DNA of 64,000 nucleotides from Fratercula arctica (GCA_947846985.1 CANTUZ010000020.1:6173459-6237458); one strand, 5' to 3'. Counted from the stretch's first letter, positions 35,561-48,989 are shown. The notes: generated by a model from the letters alone, not told the origin. Numbers and translations are program-made.

Positions 35561-38149
35561 TGCCTAGTAATTGCCCTCCCATTTGAGATAGGGCTTTGCA
35601 GCAAAAAAAGAAAGAAGCAAGACTAAAAGGTGGAAAATTGGAATATAAAACACCGAATATGAAGCTGCCATAAAAAGAAAACCATGGGTTTAAATTATGC
35701 TTATTAGAGCCATTTGCATGGTTTAACTCTTGCACTCTGGCTGCCGTAAGGAATCTGTTGTTTGCTTCTCAGGACAGAAAACCCTCTCCTGCGCCCCTCA
35801 GCCTTGCAGGACATCAGTCATTGGGATAAAATGGCTTTTTTTTTCTGGAGCACAGCCGCCACCATCAATCACTCCAGAATGACTGTAGAGGTCCTTCAAG
35901 GCTGGATGAAATGACAGAAATATGAAGTCCAGGCTTGGGATTCCTAGAGCAGAAGACAGACAGCGGGACAAGAGCCACGTCCCTACCTGTCGGAAGGATG
36001 ACATCTGGTGGTAGGACGGGTCAGAGGACCAAGAACTGATTAGATACAGTAAATTAGCTAAATTCAACGTATTGCAGAGGACAGGGCTTCTTGCAGACGT
36101 TACAGGTGGAAAGGAGAACTTCAATCAACTGCACTTTGATTTTCATGACTCCAAACTGTAGGGAAGACATTTATCACTTATGCTTTGGTAATTGCCTCCG
36201 AGGCCACCGGGCAGGGAGCTTTCCCACCGCAGAGCCTCACGTGAGCCCTCTGTTCCCGGTGCAGCATTTCTGCGTGTGTACGCTCATCTGAAAACTGAGC
36301 CTGGGAAATTGTTTGAGCTGGCCTTTGGGCTGCAGTTTACCCAGAACAGTGTTTTTTGCAGTTTTTCAGCCGCACGCTATAACCCAGGAGCTCAGAGAGG
36401 GGCACAAAGATGAAGCTGAACTTGGAAGGTTATAGAGAGAGATTAATAGGGAAACTCGCTGTATCACCTGCAGACAGTTGCTTTTCTGCTTGTGACTACT
36501 CTTGAAAATGGCCTCATGTTCTGTAGCAAATACTGCTTTATTGCTAACCTTGGAAAAAACAGCTATTTGTATGAGAGAAGACTGGCGGAGGGGGGGGTGT
36601 GGACAACCGGGCAGCAGAAACATGATTTGACTTCTTACAACCTATGAAGATTACCTGGCATCAGCGACAGTCTTTGCAGCATCTCTATGTGCAGATCTTC
36701 AAGAATTAAAGAGTGGGATGGAAGGTAGAAATGGGTAACACTTGATAAGCAGCAGACATTAATTAATGCTACATTACAATGGAATTCAGCCGAAATAACG
36801 TATGGAGGCCACATGAATAGTAAAAGGAAATTCATCATGGTTAATGTTATTACACTGAATGTCAAAGGAAGCAGTGATGATTTGCCACTTACTGTATAAT
36901 GTAATGTAATCTAAATGCAATTTTGGTTGGATAGCCTTGAACATCCATATTAAGCAGAACTGGCAGGAAAACCAGGATTCGGTCCTCCTCCACGGGTAGC
37001 CTGCAGTACCCTGAACTTCCTCCCAAGTCCAGCTTCTGAGCGAGGCATCTCTTCGCCAAGACATGACCAGGACAGGTTTTAAAGACAGGTATACTGTATT
37101 TATCCTCTCCTTTTAAGGCTGACTGTTATGGGTGGGCATGCTTGGATTTAGCAGGCGAGGGTCCCATTCTGGCATTATTTTGGGGTGACCCTGAAACAGC
37201 AAACCAACTTTTGGCAGCTGTTTTCTCCTCTCCATCAGACATTTGTATGTCGTCAGCATCCTGACTGGCAACATTGTTCAGCTACAGATTTTTAAAATTT
37301 TTCCAGTGGAGGTTCAGCGGCCTGTCTAGTAACATTTAAGTTTATTTACAGACATCTGGTTGGTTTTAATTAACATTCATGGGACCCTAGGAAGCAATCT
37401 ATGGCCCGCAATAGCCAAAGCAGGGTGGCTAGTCCAAAGGAATCTATTAATGTCATTTATGCTCCACAATAAGTTTTTTCCCTATACATTAACATCTATA
37501 TCAGATTTTTCTCGATATTTGTTCAACACAAATAAAAAAGCTTCTTTCAGAGTTTAATGTTTGCTTTGATTGTTTAAAGCACTCCAGAGCAAACCCCATG
37601 TACCGATGGCATGTCTATAAGGCACACCAGTCAGCAAGCCCACCTACATGTAAAAAGCCTTTTGCGTGGAACTGTGCATGATTTATATTGTTCTTTCCCC
37701 AACCAATTACGTGTTGGGTTTCAGTGAAGACTCTCCGGTAACAGCACTCTGTTCAACGTGTTTTTGTAAAATCTTATTAGTTTTCCCTGCTACATGATAC
37801 TACAACTTTTAGCACAAGAAATACAATTCTGTAGAGACTGCCTAATGTAACATTATTCTAAAGCAGTGGAAGCCATCATTATCCATTCCCTTTTGAAATA
37901 AGAAAAATATACAGGGATTTTTTTATTTTTTTTTTTTAAATAATCTATAAATCAGCATTCACTGCAGCACTATAGATTCTAATTCTTTAAAAGAAATCGT
38001 GTATAATACTTGCAATTTATTTCACTGGAGTCCCACACAGCTGCTGTTCTGCTGTTTTGTCCTTGAAATAAAAACATTGAGTCTTCCGTTAACTTTAGCT
38101 TACGTTTATGAAAAGAAATACACTTATGCATCGTTTAAAAGATTCTAAA
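35561..38149. other. Non-coding sequence, no gene recognised
   Basis: Predominantly AT-rich unique DNA. It contains G9 at about 36590-36598, and T7, A and a T run near 37919-37938. Open frames are at most about 108 codons and unrecognised. Confidence 0.6.
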
Positions 38150-38250
38150 TAGTTATTATTTATTTATACAACCCTGGAAGCATGCTAGGCATTTCACAGG
38201 CAGGCAAAGAGAGCTTACAGTCTAAACAGTAAACAAATAAACCCAGCAGA
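38150..38250 (-). repeat. MIR/L2-type SINE tail relic, inverted
   Basis: The text runs from 'ttattatttatttatacaaccctggaagcatgctaggcattt' to 'caaagagagcttacagtctaaacagtaaacaaata'. It follows the reverse of the tail found in amniote MIR-like SINEs ('ttattatttatttgtat...cattgtgctaggcgctgta...caaagagcttacaatctaaa'). The T-rich trinucleotide end is at the left, as expected for an inverted copy. The same tail, in the opposite orientation, appears at 49100-49165. Confidence 0.6.
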
Positions 38251-41200
38251 GGAGGAGAAACAAACTTTGTCTTCTCAGTACTGTTTGTGCCCTCGCCCCA
38301 CCTCTTCCACATTTTCGTCTTACTTGCAACTGCTTCGCATCTTTTCTAGCATCGCTTATACCAACGCAGGGGCCACCTCAGCACGGCAGGTGGGAAAGAG
38401 CGTCTACGTGATGGCTCCTGCCGGAAAAGCATCCGGTTACGTTCAAGGAAGGTGAATTATATAGAGCTCGATACATATGACCCAGACAGGCGCTGCCCAG
38501 GCACGGCAAGGAAGACACCTGTGCAGTGGCACCGCTGGGCGATGGGCTCGATTCGGGCACCATTTTACGTCCCCCGGACTTACGGACCCTCAGCCTGGCT
38601 CAGCCCCCCAGAGCCAAGGGTGGCGCCAGGAGCACGACCAGCGCCTCGGCCGGCTGCCCACCCTGCCAGCTAGCCACGGGGAAAGCTCTTCTTTCTGAAG
38701 CATTTCCCATTGTGTGGGGAAGGAGGGACTTCCTTCCACCAAACGGGACCTCCCTAAGTGCAGTAGCAAGCCTAACTTTTAGTCCGCAAGAGTTTCTCAA
38801 CTCACAGCGTTTTTGTCATTAACCTTTAGAATAAGCTTACACTTAATTAGCTGCCCAAGCAGGGATGACTGGCTTTGTACACACAGGTTCCTACCTACAC
38901 AGACAGCGTTCGCATCATTCTCCTCGGTGCGGACACCATCTCCATATCAGACCTACAGCTGCTTGTTTCCCCAAAAGCTTCTCATCTTCTCGCAAGCCCC
39001 CTCCCACAGACCAAAGACCAACTAAACTGACTCCTCACATAACGAAGAAATAATGAGCCCTTTACCTACTTTTATTTACTAAGAGTTTGAATTTACAGGC
39101 AGAAATGAGAAACAAAAATCAGGGAAAGGCTGAAGTTCCAGTGTTGGAGGAGGAGTGTCCATCTCTTTCAGTTCAGAAAACTCAGGATCATCAGAACGCT
39201 TATTTGGGCCCTACTTCTAGACACTGCAGTGTACCCATACTTGTTTCTCACACAAAATACAGTAGTTTACTTGGACAGCCTACATAGAACAGCCTGAAAT
39301 AAATCTTCACACCCCGCAGCTCAAAGTGACCATCACAGAGGCGGCTGGTGACAGGTCCATGGTGCACCAGGCCTGTCGCGGCATCTCCCGGGTACAGCAT
39401 TTCCCCCTCCTACACCAGTGCACACCCGCAGCATGCCGTAGGAACCGCAGCAACACGGCCCTTGGGCAGGTCAAAAATGGTTCCGAAAGCCTCACCGCAG
39501 CTCCTGCGCGCAATGCCGGGCTGGGGACACCAACCAGCACAGTCCGATGGCATCTGCACCACAAATTGACGTGTGGGGACTATTTGCTGTATCAGCTGCT
39601 TTGCTGCTGCCAGTGACAGCTACGAGCATGACAGATTCTGTAGATAAATTACGGGACTGCAAAAATCATCTGCATGCCAGCCATTTCAAACAGCAACCGT
39701 TACATTTAGGATCGCCTTAAAGGGGACAGGGCTTTCCCAAACCCTCTGTGAGCTGGCAACCAAACTCCACTGGAACCACCCAGTGATGGCCACAGCAGAG
39801 GGTGTTACCGTTTGCCACGTTAATGGGTGCTGATAATGAGTTTTTGTCAGTGCCGCACAGACCTTTGGGGAAGGACCAAGTCCTCCCACACGCGGTCAGA
39901 GCCGGCTCGGGAAGCCGTGCCCCCATCCTGCTGCCGAGTGCCGGGGCTCACGGGTCCCTGTGGCTCAGCCTGCAACGTCTGCTCTGGCCACACCAGCAGA
40001 TCTGACTCTCTTCAGTGTTTAAGACTATTTATTAACTCCTGTGCTCAAGGCAATCCACCTGTGCCATAATGCAAATGAAGAATCACTATCTTTCACTCCC
40101 TTCCCCATTTAATTGCTCTAGGTCTCTTCCCCAGCCCCCCGTCTGCAGCCTGCACGTGCATAGGGGAGCTCTGTAGAAAATGAGCTTTTTTTCCCCCCTT
40201 TCCTTTGAAGGAGCTAGCAAGAGCCAGGGTGACATTCGTGGAATAATTAAAGGCAACATTGATGAGCCCAGCAGTTGCAATTTTTCTTTTCAGTTGAAGA
40301 ACCCTTTTTAATCTGTGTCATCTTTGGTCACCAGCTTTACAGCTGCGACAAGTAATTTTCACAAAAACACTATTAGAGGTTGTAAACTTTAATGACCTTT
40401 TTCTTTCTGGGTCCTTGTTTTTCCATACCTGTAATTAAGCAGTGCTATATATATTTAAAGGATAAAAAAAATTCATATTACTATAAAAATCATCACTGTG
40501 CTCACCACTACAATCTTTAACAGCCCCGCAACCACAGATTCGGCTGGGGCCAACAACACAAGAGGAGTCATTACTGTAACTAAATTAGACCGTTTGTTTT
40601 CTTTCCCTCAAATCGAATTGTGTAGGAGCTGCTTTATTGCAAAACAGACATTAAAATTCCAGCTAGACCTCAGAGAGAAAGTAATTTCTATTTTATCAGC
40701 ACTGTAAAGCTGTCTTTATGTTCTGAAGCAGGAAATATTGCAGGGATATTTATAGCTTCAGCACCAAAGTCAGTTTGAATAGAAATGTTACTGCGGTCGG
40801 CAGAGCTGTCACATTGCTCAGCAGAGCAGGGAATTTTAGTGAATTTGTGAATTACCGTTTCAGTCTTGACAAGTCTTTCAACGAGGCTGGTGTGTGTCTG
40901 GAGCTGCTTTGTGGTTTCAGGATAATGATTAAAGACTTGGATCACTTTAAGAGGAGATTTAAATGGTATCTCGGAGATAATCGGTTTCCATCAATGAGAC
41001 CCTCTAAGGAAGACCAAGGTTTCCAAACTTCGCTGGGCTCCAGCAGCAGCTCAGCCCCGGGCTCCCGTCTGCTCCTCCTCGGCTCGCTGCTGCTCGGACA
41101 AGTCGGGTGCACAACTACATTTCCCGCGCTGCATTTGTCTTGCGGCACACGGATTCGGCATTGCTGCCCGATAAGGATTAGCAACATTTTCCCTTCAGCC

Positions 41201-41261
41201 CCTGGGCGGTGCAGGCAGGAATTCTGCCCTATTAATCTTTGTCATTGTCCTCTATAGTGGA
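38251..41261. other. Non-coding sequence, no gene recognised
   Basis: Includes a GC-rich pocket at 38560-38680, mixed sequence around 39300-39560 and 39840-39980, and AT-rich sequence at 40260-40500. A perfect octamer ATGCAAAT occurs at 40069-40076. The 160-codon frame at 40775-41257 has no recognisable domain and runs into the SINE relic that follows. Confidence 0.55.
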
Positions 41262-41400
41262 TTTAATACTGCCATTATACACATGAACAAACTGATGCAT
41301 GGAAAGAACGGGATCATTTGTCTTCGCAAACTTTCTAACTTTGTAGCGGAGGCAGGAGAGTACCTTGGATTTCTCACATATCTGTGACCACCCTGGCCTT
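41262..41400 (-). repeat. MIR-type SINE relic, inverted
   Basis: 'gccattatacacatgaacaaactgatgcatggaaagaacgggatcatttgtc' follows the reverse of the MIR core ('cccattttacagatgaggaaactgaggcacagagaggttaagtaacttgcc'). The following 'gtagcggaggcaggagagtaccttgg' fits the reverse of the 'gtggcagagccgggat' region. The order of landmarks supports a real relic. Confidence 0.55.
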
Positions 41401-42891
41401 TGTAATTAAACAGGATTACTAATAGGCTACACTGGGAGAAAATGTAAAATAAATACTTTCATTCCTTGATTAAACCCATCCATTATCATATATGTGCTAA
41501 TGGATTGTTTCAGCGATCCGCAGCAGAACTACTGCAAATGCACTGCAGAATTTAGCCTAACAAATGTTCCTATCACACTGTAAACAAAATAAACTGCATT
41601 GTGGTGATAAAACACATCCACAGCTCAATAACTGTTGGGAAGGTCAAATGGAGCCTTCCGTTGCTGTGTCAGGTGTGGATTTACAGTGTTTCTCGGAGAC
41701 AGTGGCTCTTGCCAGATGCACAAAACCAGCTGGAAGGTTTGAGGCGCCGCTGCTCCTGCCTGTCCTGCCTTTAAAGCAGCCAGAGCCAGTGCCACATCTC
41801 CAAACCCCACACCATGCCCAGGTTTCTGTCCCAGCAGCACATTCACACCCAGCCCCATTCGACTTCGTTGTCCAGGGCTGCCCAGGCAAGACTGAACTGC
41901 GGGGTGGCGAGCACGGAACTGTATACAAATATGAAGAATTCCGAAGTCAGGAGCACAAATTCTCAGTCTGCAACTTGTCAGAGTCTTAACAAGCTTGTAG
42001 AAAGACATTGACACTTATACTTTAGCTTTTTTAAAGTGATTGTTTTGTTGAGCAGATTTTGATGGAGCTGAATTGTGAAAACCAGCAAGTGGAGAAAACT
42101 GGTGAAAAAGATCCTATCTGTCCAAGACTGAGAGCAGCAGCAGCACAGTGCCTTCCTAATAAGATTCTTTCAGCCCTTAAAATCTTAAGCCAAGTCAGCT
42201 CAGGCCTCAGGCAGATCTTGCTTCACTGAAATTAAGTGATTTAATTGAAGTAGAGTCTTTGTAATGCCCTGGGTCACACACCTGCACCAGGAGACAAGCA
42301 GGTGTCTCCCCACCTGGTTCACAACCACCTTGTCCATGGCACACTGAAGACTCCTCCTCTGGTTTTGTGTGAGAGGCAGCAGCAGAGAACTTAATGGTCT
42401 TCTGAAACATAAAATATCAAAAACATACCCAAAAGAAAAGCCAGCAAGGGGCTGGATTCTGTTCATATTGCCTCTGCCTGCAGAGGACTTTGTTGCTCTC
42501 TAACAATGGACGAGCGCACCATGAAGATGGGGTCTGCATACAATATCAGTGCGTTATTTTCTAATAGGCACCTCACCAAGAGTATGAACGTTATGGAGTT
42601 TCTGCCACTGAAAATGAAAGACAGTCACTCTCTCTGTAAGCTGGATAGTTTACCCATAATTGAAATTTGTAGTAGTGCATTTCTCTCCCCCACATCTATA
42701 AATAAAGCTGGTGCTTTGGCAATTACTGATGTCTGCTGTCATTTTGCAAGGCTGGGTTTTTGATGAAGCATGTGGTGTTATAGGCTAATATTTCTCATTT
42801 CTATCGTTCTCCAATTCTATTTTTTTTTATGGAAATTGAGCTACAGTTTTATGTACAGTGATTCCTTCTATTTTTTTTAATCCCTCCCAAG
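41401..42891. other. Non-coding sequence, no gene recognised
   Basis: Unique sequence, AT-rich at 41410-41560 and mixed afterwards. A small perfect inverted repeat ACACCTGC/GCAGGTGT lies within 42280-42310. Frames of up to 141 codons are unrecognised. Confidence 0.55.
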
Positions 42892-43108
42892 AAACGGCGG
42901 GGCACGAGCCATGGAGGGAGAGGTTTGGCCGAGTGCGTGTCCTGGGGAAGGGAGGGGAAAAAGGGGCTCCACAGAACTGCTTTCTGGAGGGATCTCTACA
43001 CAAAGGGGGAGTCCTCCGGCTCCCTCGGAGGGCAGCAGTGCACAGGTCGCAGCAGCAAAGAAGAGGAAAAACCCTTCAAGAAGGTAGAGAAGTGTGTTTT
43101 GAGTCTCA
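42892..43108 (+). other. Exon-like interval, unverified
   Basis: A 217-bp stretch is bounded by an acceptor-like sequence (CTATTTTTTTTAATCCCTCCCAAG ending at 42891) and a consensus-like donor (CA followed by GTAAGT, starting near 43109). The frame that starts at the first base stays open throughout and would encode a Lys/Gly/Glu-rich peptide with no domain I recognise. A second frame is also open. The interval is purine-rich and differs in composition from its flanks. It might be an lncRNA or untranslated exon, or chance. No partner exon was identified. Confidence 0.18.
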
Positions 43109-43184
43109 GTAAGTAAAACAGATCCCTGACTCCAGACAGGGCAACAGCTACATTTGTAAACATTATTTCTGATGGGTTTCCACT

Positions 43185-43475
43185 TTTCTTTGAGCTTGCT
43201 TTGTCGCCCGATTTGATTTTTGTTTCAACTTATTTCCCTCCCCTTCACTTTTCATTCTTCTGCTTCTTTTTCATTATCCCTCTTTTTCTTCCATAAATCT
43301 GTGACTTTTTTCCCCCCCTCTTCCCTGTGAGCTTCCCTTCAACCCTGAAACTCATCTGTGCCTTCCAAACCCTGTTCCCACTAAATCTCATTCCCATCAA
43401 AACTACCTGTAAACCACCCTCCCTGTCCTCTTCTCCAAAACGTTTCTTTTTTCTATCCCATGCGCCTATTTCTAT
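43185..43475 (+). repeat. Pyrimidine-rich tract
   Basis: About 290 bp with a strong excess of C and T on the plus strand, including C7 near 43313-43319 and many CTTT/TCCC units. Purine-rich sequence lies just before it (42900-43110), so strand asymmetry flips sharply near 43150. It has no tandem period and no recognised element. Confidence 0.6.
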
Positions 43476-43514
43476 ACATGTATTTATGCTACCGTTAATT
43501 GCTTATTAACATCA

Positions 43515-43655
43515 CAGACCTGACCCGGTTCTCACTGAAGTCGGTGAAGACTCCCATTGCTATTGATAGGTGCTGAATAAGAAACAGAAGCTTTGTATGT
43601 AGAGGTGATAAATGTCATTTAGAGCCGAGGGGACTCCAGAAATAACGGGATCAGG
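43515..43655. repeat. Possible ancient amniote repeat, family uncertain
   Basis: The text 'cctgacccggttctcactgaagtcggtgaagactcccattgctattgatagg' and then 'gggatcaggcctgatg' resembles a motif I associate with old amniote interspersed repeats ('cattgaagtcaatgg...actcccattgacttcaa...ggatcaggcc'). I cannot name the family or orientation with confidence. Confidence 0.35.
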
Positions 43656-46600
43656 CCTGATGTCTCTGCATAGCTAATGCAATCAGTCCTGGTGAAAATA
43701 AATGCAGAAGCATTGCCTTCTGCTGTATCGGGCCTTCAATGGACATATGTCTCAAGGATGCTGATAATAATCGGTTGTTTGAAAGGAATTAGCTGGCTTT
43801 TCATTCTCTCCCTCTTCCTATCTCTGCTTCATGAATTTTCTCTTGTGTTTAAGAGACCCATTTATAAAATATAGATTCCTATTGATTCCCAAGGAGAATG
43901 AACATTAATATACTCTAGTGTCCATCTGTTTTCTCCCCCACATGGCAGAGAAAGAGATTTATATGACTTTTCTGGGTATGCTGCTGACCTGCAATTGAGT
44001 CAACAATGAAGTCACACTAAATTAAACAAAGATATATTTCTTTTCCTGGCCTACACAAGAATGGTCTGCCAGTCTGTCCCTGGGGGAAGGCACGCATCTG
44101 CTCCCTTAGGTCAAGAAAAGCCAAATTCATTTGGACCAGAAATAAATTCGTACACAAAGATCACCTGAGCAGCTGGATACCATTTACCAATGGCAGTTTG
44201 GGGCTGCTTCAAGGTATTTGAGACAGGACCTTATATTCCTATATACATACAAGAACATACATATACATAAATATAGATGCACACATGCGCATGGGTGTGC
44301 ATAAACACATGCATGTGGATATACGTGCTTGTTCCACCCACTTCCATAGGCACCCTTCATCATTAGGTGAACTCTTCATCTTTAATAATGACCAGTAAGC
44401 TGCTTTGCTTTCTGCAGGTTCAGTAAGACACTATGCCACAGAAAGAGCTCTGAAGAACGAAAAATGATGGACGCCACAGAACACCTCAAGATCAATTGCT
44501 GTAATTATTCTTTGAATAATTTTTCAGCCATTATTCAGGCCCTGCATACTTACATGAAAGGCTATTTTCAGGGCAACCAGAAGCTCTCCAGCTTTAGGAT
44601 TTACAGCTTATTGTGTACGAAAGATTTAGCAATGCACCCTTAGGAAATTTGTCTGTAGATTGTTGTGAAGATAAAGAAAAATATAAGTTCCTTTAATCTT
44701 AGTGTCCTATATCTGCTACTCATTACTGTTCAATACGTTTTCTAGGAAGCCTGTGACAATGACAGACTCGATGGCTTACAACTATACAGCTTCTTTTCCC
44801 TGTTTCCAATAGTGACATTTACAAACTGCCAAGTATCCAGGACGTACGTACTAGAAAGTAGATCCTCATCCTTTTTGCATTAATTCAAGGTTCGGAGTCT
44901 CTCTGCGCTGCCAAGGGAAGGGATAACAAAAGGGACAGCAAAAGGTTCATAAGCTCATAAATATGTGACAAGCCGCCTTGTCTTATTGCTCCTCTTAGCA
45001 CACTGTGGTACTGAAATTGATAGCGTAATAGACTTTCTCCCAAATACAGTGAAAACCATCATGAGGTTTTTCATTTTTATCAGACCTAATTTTTATGCTG
45101 ACAAAAAAATTATCAGTGAAAGGCAAAGTGTGAGCTGTTTGCTAGAGCATTAATTTTAAACATCTGGAATAGCATATAATGTGTGCAGATGTTTTGTAAT
45201 GAAGACAGGTTACAAGGAAAATAAAATATATTGTGTGTTGCTGTTGCTCGTTAATATAAATTGACATCTGCTGAGTCTGGAGGTAAACTCTATGTTCTCC
45301 TGCCATCCAGGCTGGAATAACACTCCATCTGCTATGCTAATGCAGCTGAACGTCACTTGTCCCTTAAGTCATCCCTGATAGGTATAGACCTGGAAAGACC
45401 ATTTGAGATGATATGGAGGTTATATATTGGACTTACCTAAATATCTTATTAGGCTGCAAGAGAAACTACTGATAAATATCAGCTTAGGCTGTTTAAGGCA
45501 TACTGCAAAATATCTCATCCACGCACAGCTTTCATATTCAGACACGCTGAACATAATTTTGAATTTATTTCCAAAGGAGCTATTTAGTAGCAAACAGTTG
45601 GAAGCTACACTCACAAGTCAAAGAATAAAATTCTGCTCAAACCCATTATACTCACTGGTATATAATGGGCACAATGAACCCAAATGCTGATTTTTCCACA
45701 CATGGAGCCATTTAGCATTAATTTCAGAAAAAAAATTTTCCTTGCAATAGAGTAAGTTTGTGGCCTTTGGCTGAAACTTGTGCCAGCCCCAACAAAGATA
45801 AGGAAATTAAAAAAAAAAAAGCCACACCAGCTTGGTCTGAATTCACAAAACATGACCCTAGACGCATTTAAAGGAGCTAAATTTTTAGTGTTTGAGATAG
45901 GCCCTGAACAGGGCCCTTCTCCAATTCACAATCAGGCCAGAACCCTCCAAATGCTGGAGTGCTGCTTGGGAAGAACCTTCCTCCACCTGATCCCCCTTCA
46001 AACCTTTGCTTTGTATCAGTGTTTCCCTAACGAAAACACTCTATAACTTATAAAAATTATAGAAAACCATGTCAGATCATTTGAAATCTGACCACAAATA
46101 ATGTTTTTTGGAAGGTGTTATCCTGAGCAGCACAGAAGCAAAGAGACGACGTATTGTGAATTTATTAAATACTTTTACACATCCCAGTGTCAATGCAGAG
46201 TAACTAAGGAAAGCGTATGATAGCAATTGTTAAAAACCTCTATACCTGGTAGGCTTTTGGTGCCAGGGAGGTGCTTTTGGGCTTTCATAAGTCTGATCGA
46301 TTGATAGAAATGCTTGGGGCAGCTGTACGTGAAGTCTGCCTTCCCCCAGCCATCCCCGCGACGGGCGCGGGTCTGGGTTTATCCTGACCCCACACAACAC
46401 GGTCCTCACGCAGCTCACGGGGAACCACACTCACTTTCTGACCAAGACGTTCACCAAGAACTTCCCAGACGTTCCCGTCTCTGAGAGGCAAACACCAGCC
46501 TGGCATCAGGGCGGCATAAACACAGCCACCACAGCAGCAAAACCAGGGGAGGAATGGGGAAGCACAGACTTCCTCGTATCCTCCGATCCCTTTTTTTGGG

Positions 46601-48989
46601 AAACGTCTCCAAAGCCACACAAACCACGTCCACAATCTAAAACATTACCGTGAGTTTTTCTCCTCATTTGCTTTTAAAAATTGTTCTCTGATTGAATCCA
46701 CAGGGATCCTGAAGGCAAGAAGATGTGCTCTGCATGATGAAATACTTCAATAAGGTTGTGCTGAGAACAGGACCGGTGCCTGCACCACTCACACATTGGA
46801 AGGATTCGGTCACATGTCAAACATTTCAAAACACGAGGAAAAAAAAAATAAGCTCAAGGCAACTCCTGGAATAAACCTTTAGGGACCCAATGAGAAATTG
46901 CCACCAAATGAAAGCATTACAGGAAAACAGATGGAGAATAAGAGAGGAACATCAGAAAATCAAATGACATGTTTAAAAGGGCAAAACATCAATACTACCC
47001 AGAGAATTGATAAAATGTGTCATTTTAAAGGATGCTGTAAAGCAAAGAAATCATCAAATGCATTATGACTATGAAAGTGAAGGAGAGAAAAAGCCAGCAC
47101 ACGCATCTACCTTTATAGATAGTTCCAGTATCCAAGAAATTAGATTTTATTTTCAAGAATGAGTGTATATATATATGTAAATAGATAAAGGAAGATGCAT
47201 TACTGTTCACTAAAGGGCTGAAGCCATTAGGGAATGACAGAATGTGACACACGAATGTTGGCAAGATTCGTTCATTTACCTTGGCACAAGTTACAGGACC
47301 CACTGTTTGTGCTTCGAAATTCCTCCGAACTGCATTTCTCCCCGAGCTCTGCCCCTTGCGACACTGCTGTATTTAAGCACCCTCTGTTTGCTTTCTACTG
47401 AGCCCTGTGAGTGCAGGAGGGGGGACACGCTCTGGTGTGCATCTACTGGCAAATTGAATATGAAAAACAAATTAACTAAAGCACTTTGATCATTATATTA
47501 GATACTGGTTGTTTACCTATGGGATCCTTGTCTGAAAAGGCTCTGACCACATTATCTAGAATCACTAGTTTAAGTAATGAGACATTGAGGTGTCTCAAAT
47601 ATGTACCAATTTACTTTTTTTCATGCTAGAGGGATTAATTCTTCCTTCATTTCTTCTACATGTAACTCTTAGACAAACTATATCCCCAACAGGAACAAAT
47701 GAGGGCAGTTTAAGAATTAAGAATGGCCTGTGATGTTCACTGGACTGCTGCTATATGCTCACCATCTTAATTTATACCACCAGGACCACTGGCTATTTCA
47801 TTAATCAGCCACAACAAGTACTGTAGTGCTAAGCACTAGGGAAAAAAAAGGATAAATTCATTTTTTAAAGTGAACATTTAGCCACTCCAAGTGGAAAGTG
47901 ATGTTGAGACAAGCAGTATCTGTTTCACTGAGCGGGCCTCTCGCTCTCCAGCTGCCTACAGAGATGTCCAGAGCCTGCCCATAGAAATACTGCAGTGAAA
48001 AAGTTTTAAGCTGAAGAAAAAAAGATATCTGAAGTTCACGGGAAGGGTTAGCATGGAGACAAAAGAATATTTCAGAAAAACACCTCAAAAGTGGAATTAG
48101 TGCTGATAATGGCACTCATAACACTAAGTGATAATCAGAAGCGTAACTTCAGTTTCTCTCCCAGCCCAAAACCAGAGAGGACTCCCCTGGAGGTTTTTCC
48201 AAACAGTAGCTGAAGCATTTGTTTTTTCCAAGAATTGGGGTAGAAGTGGAACAAAGCCGGGCTTCTCCTGTCAGTGCATTTCAGTGTTCCAGTCTTTTGG
48301 ATCATGACAGCAGAGGTACTCGAATATTTTGAAACTGTAAAGATAATGCTGCTTGGAGTTTGTCTGCACAGATGAGGGAGGATAAAAGTGATGTCTGGGC
48401 TGGGTTTTCCCCCCCCACACTTCTTTTTTTTCCTTAATCACGTAAGAGCCATAGTTTGCATGAAAGTCAGCCCACTCTCTCCTCATTTGCAGTCCCTGCA
48501 CAGAGCCAAGAATCACAGCCGTGTGCTGATCGCCGCACTGGCTCATCCCTTCAGGACAGTCCTGCTGGCTGGCATTACCGAGGCTTTGCATAAAAACCAC
48601 GTTTGGATGCTCAGCTCATGCTTGGATTAAGAGTATAGGGTATTTGGCAAACAGAAAGGTTTAGGTGGATTGCAAACAAATCACACAAAAGTATTGAGTC
48701 TTCATGAAAAATAAGCTGGTTTTGCTGATAATGCAGAGTAGCAAACAACAAAGAGGAAAACGGCAAGATCAAATGAAGGTCTGGGAGTTCATATCAAAGG
48801 CGTGGGAAGGGGTAGCGTACAAGGACTTGAGTCTGCATCCTCTTGGAAAAAGACACAATAATAGTTATCAGCAGCAGCGTTGCTGTGGATTCCGAGGCCA
48901 AACAGCTCTCTTCACATTTCCGAGAGCGGCATGTCCTACCTCTCCCAGGAGGTGTTCCCAGCTGTGAGACACAGCCGAGGCCCCATCCC
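43656..48989. other. Non-coding sequence, no gene recognised
   Basis: Long, mostly AT-rich unique stretch. Features seen are the low-complexity purine/pyrimidine alternation at 44231-44328, an A11 tract near 45810-45820, a TATATATATATG stretch near 47166-47177 and a CpG-containing patch at 46330-46480. Open frames are short, up to 116 codons. No recognisable exon, RNA gene or repeat. Confidence 0.6.
44231..44328. repeat. Low-complexity CA/TA-rich stretch
   Basis: Irregular alternation of purine and pyrimidine (ATATACATACAAGAACATAC, then GCACACATGCGCATGGGTGTGC and ATGCATGTGG). It looks like a degraded dinucleotide microsatellite. Confidence 0.6.

Noticed and set aside
40775..41257. 160-codon plus-strand frame
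   Set aside because: No recognisable domain, and it ends at an old SINE relic. No exon boundaries supported.
45365..45420. 'cctggaaagaccatttgagatgat' resembling the CR1 3' end phrase 'gaagggaccattgtgatcat'
   Set aside because: Only about 25 bp match loosely and no neighbouring CR1 landmarks are readable.
47579..47597. Perfect small palindrome GAGACA...TGTCTC
   Set aside because: Six-base arms are expected many times by chance in 64 kb.
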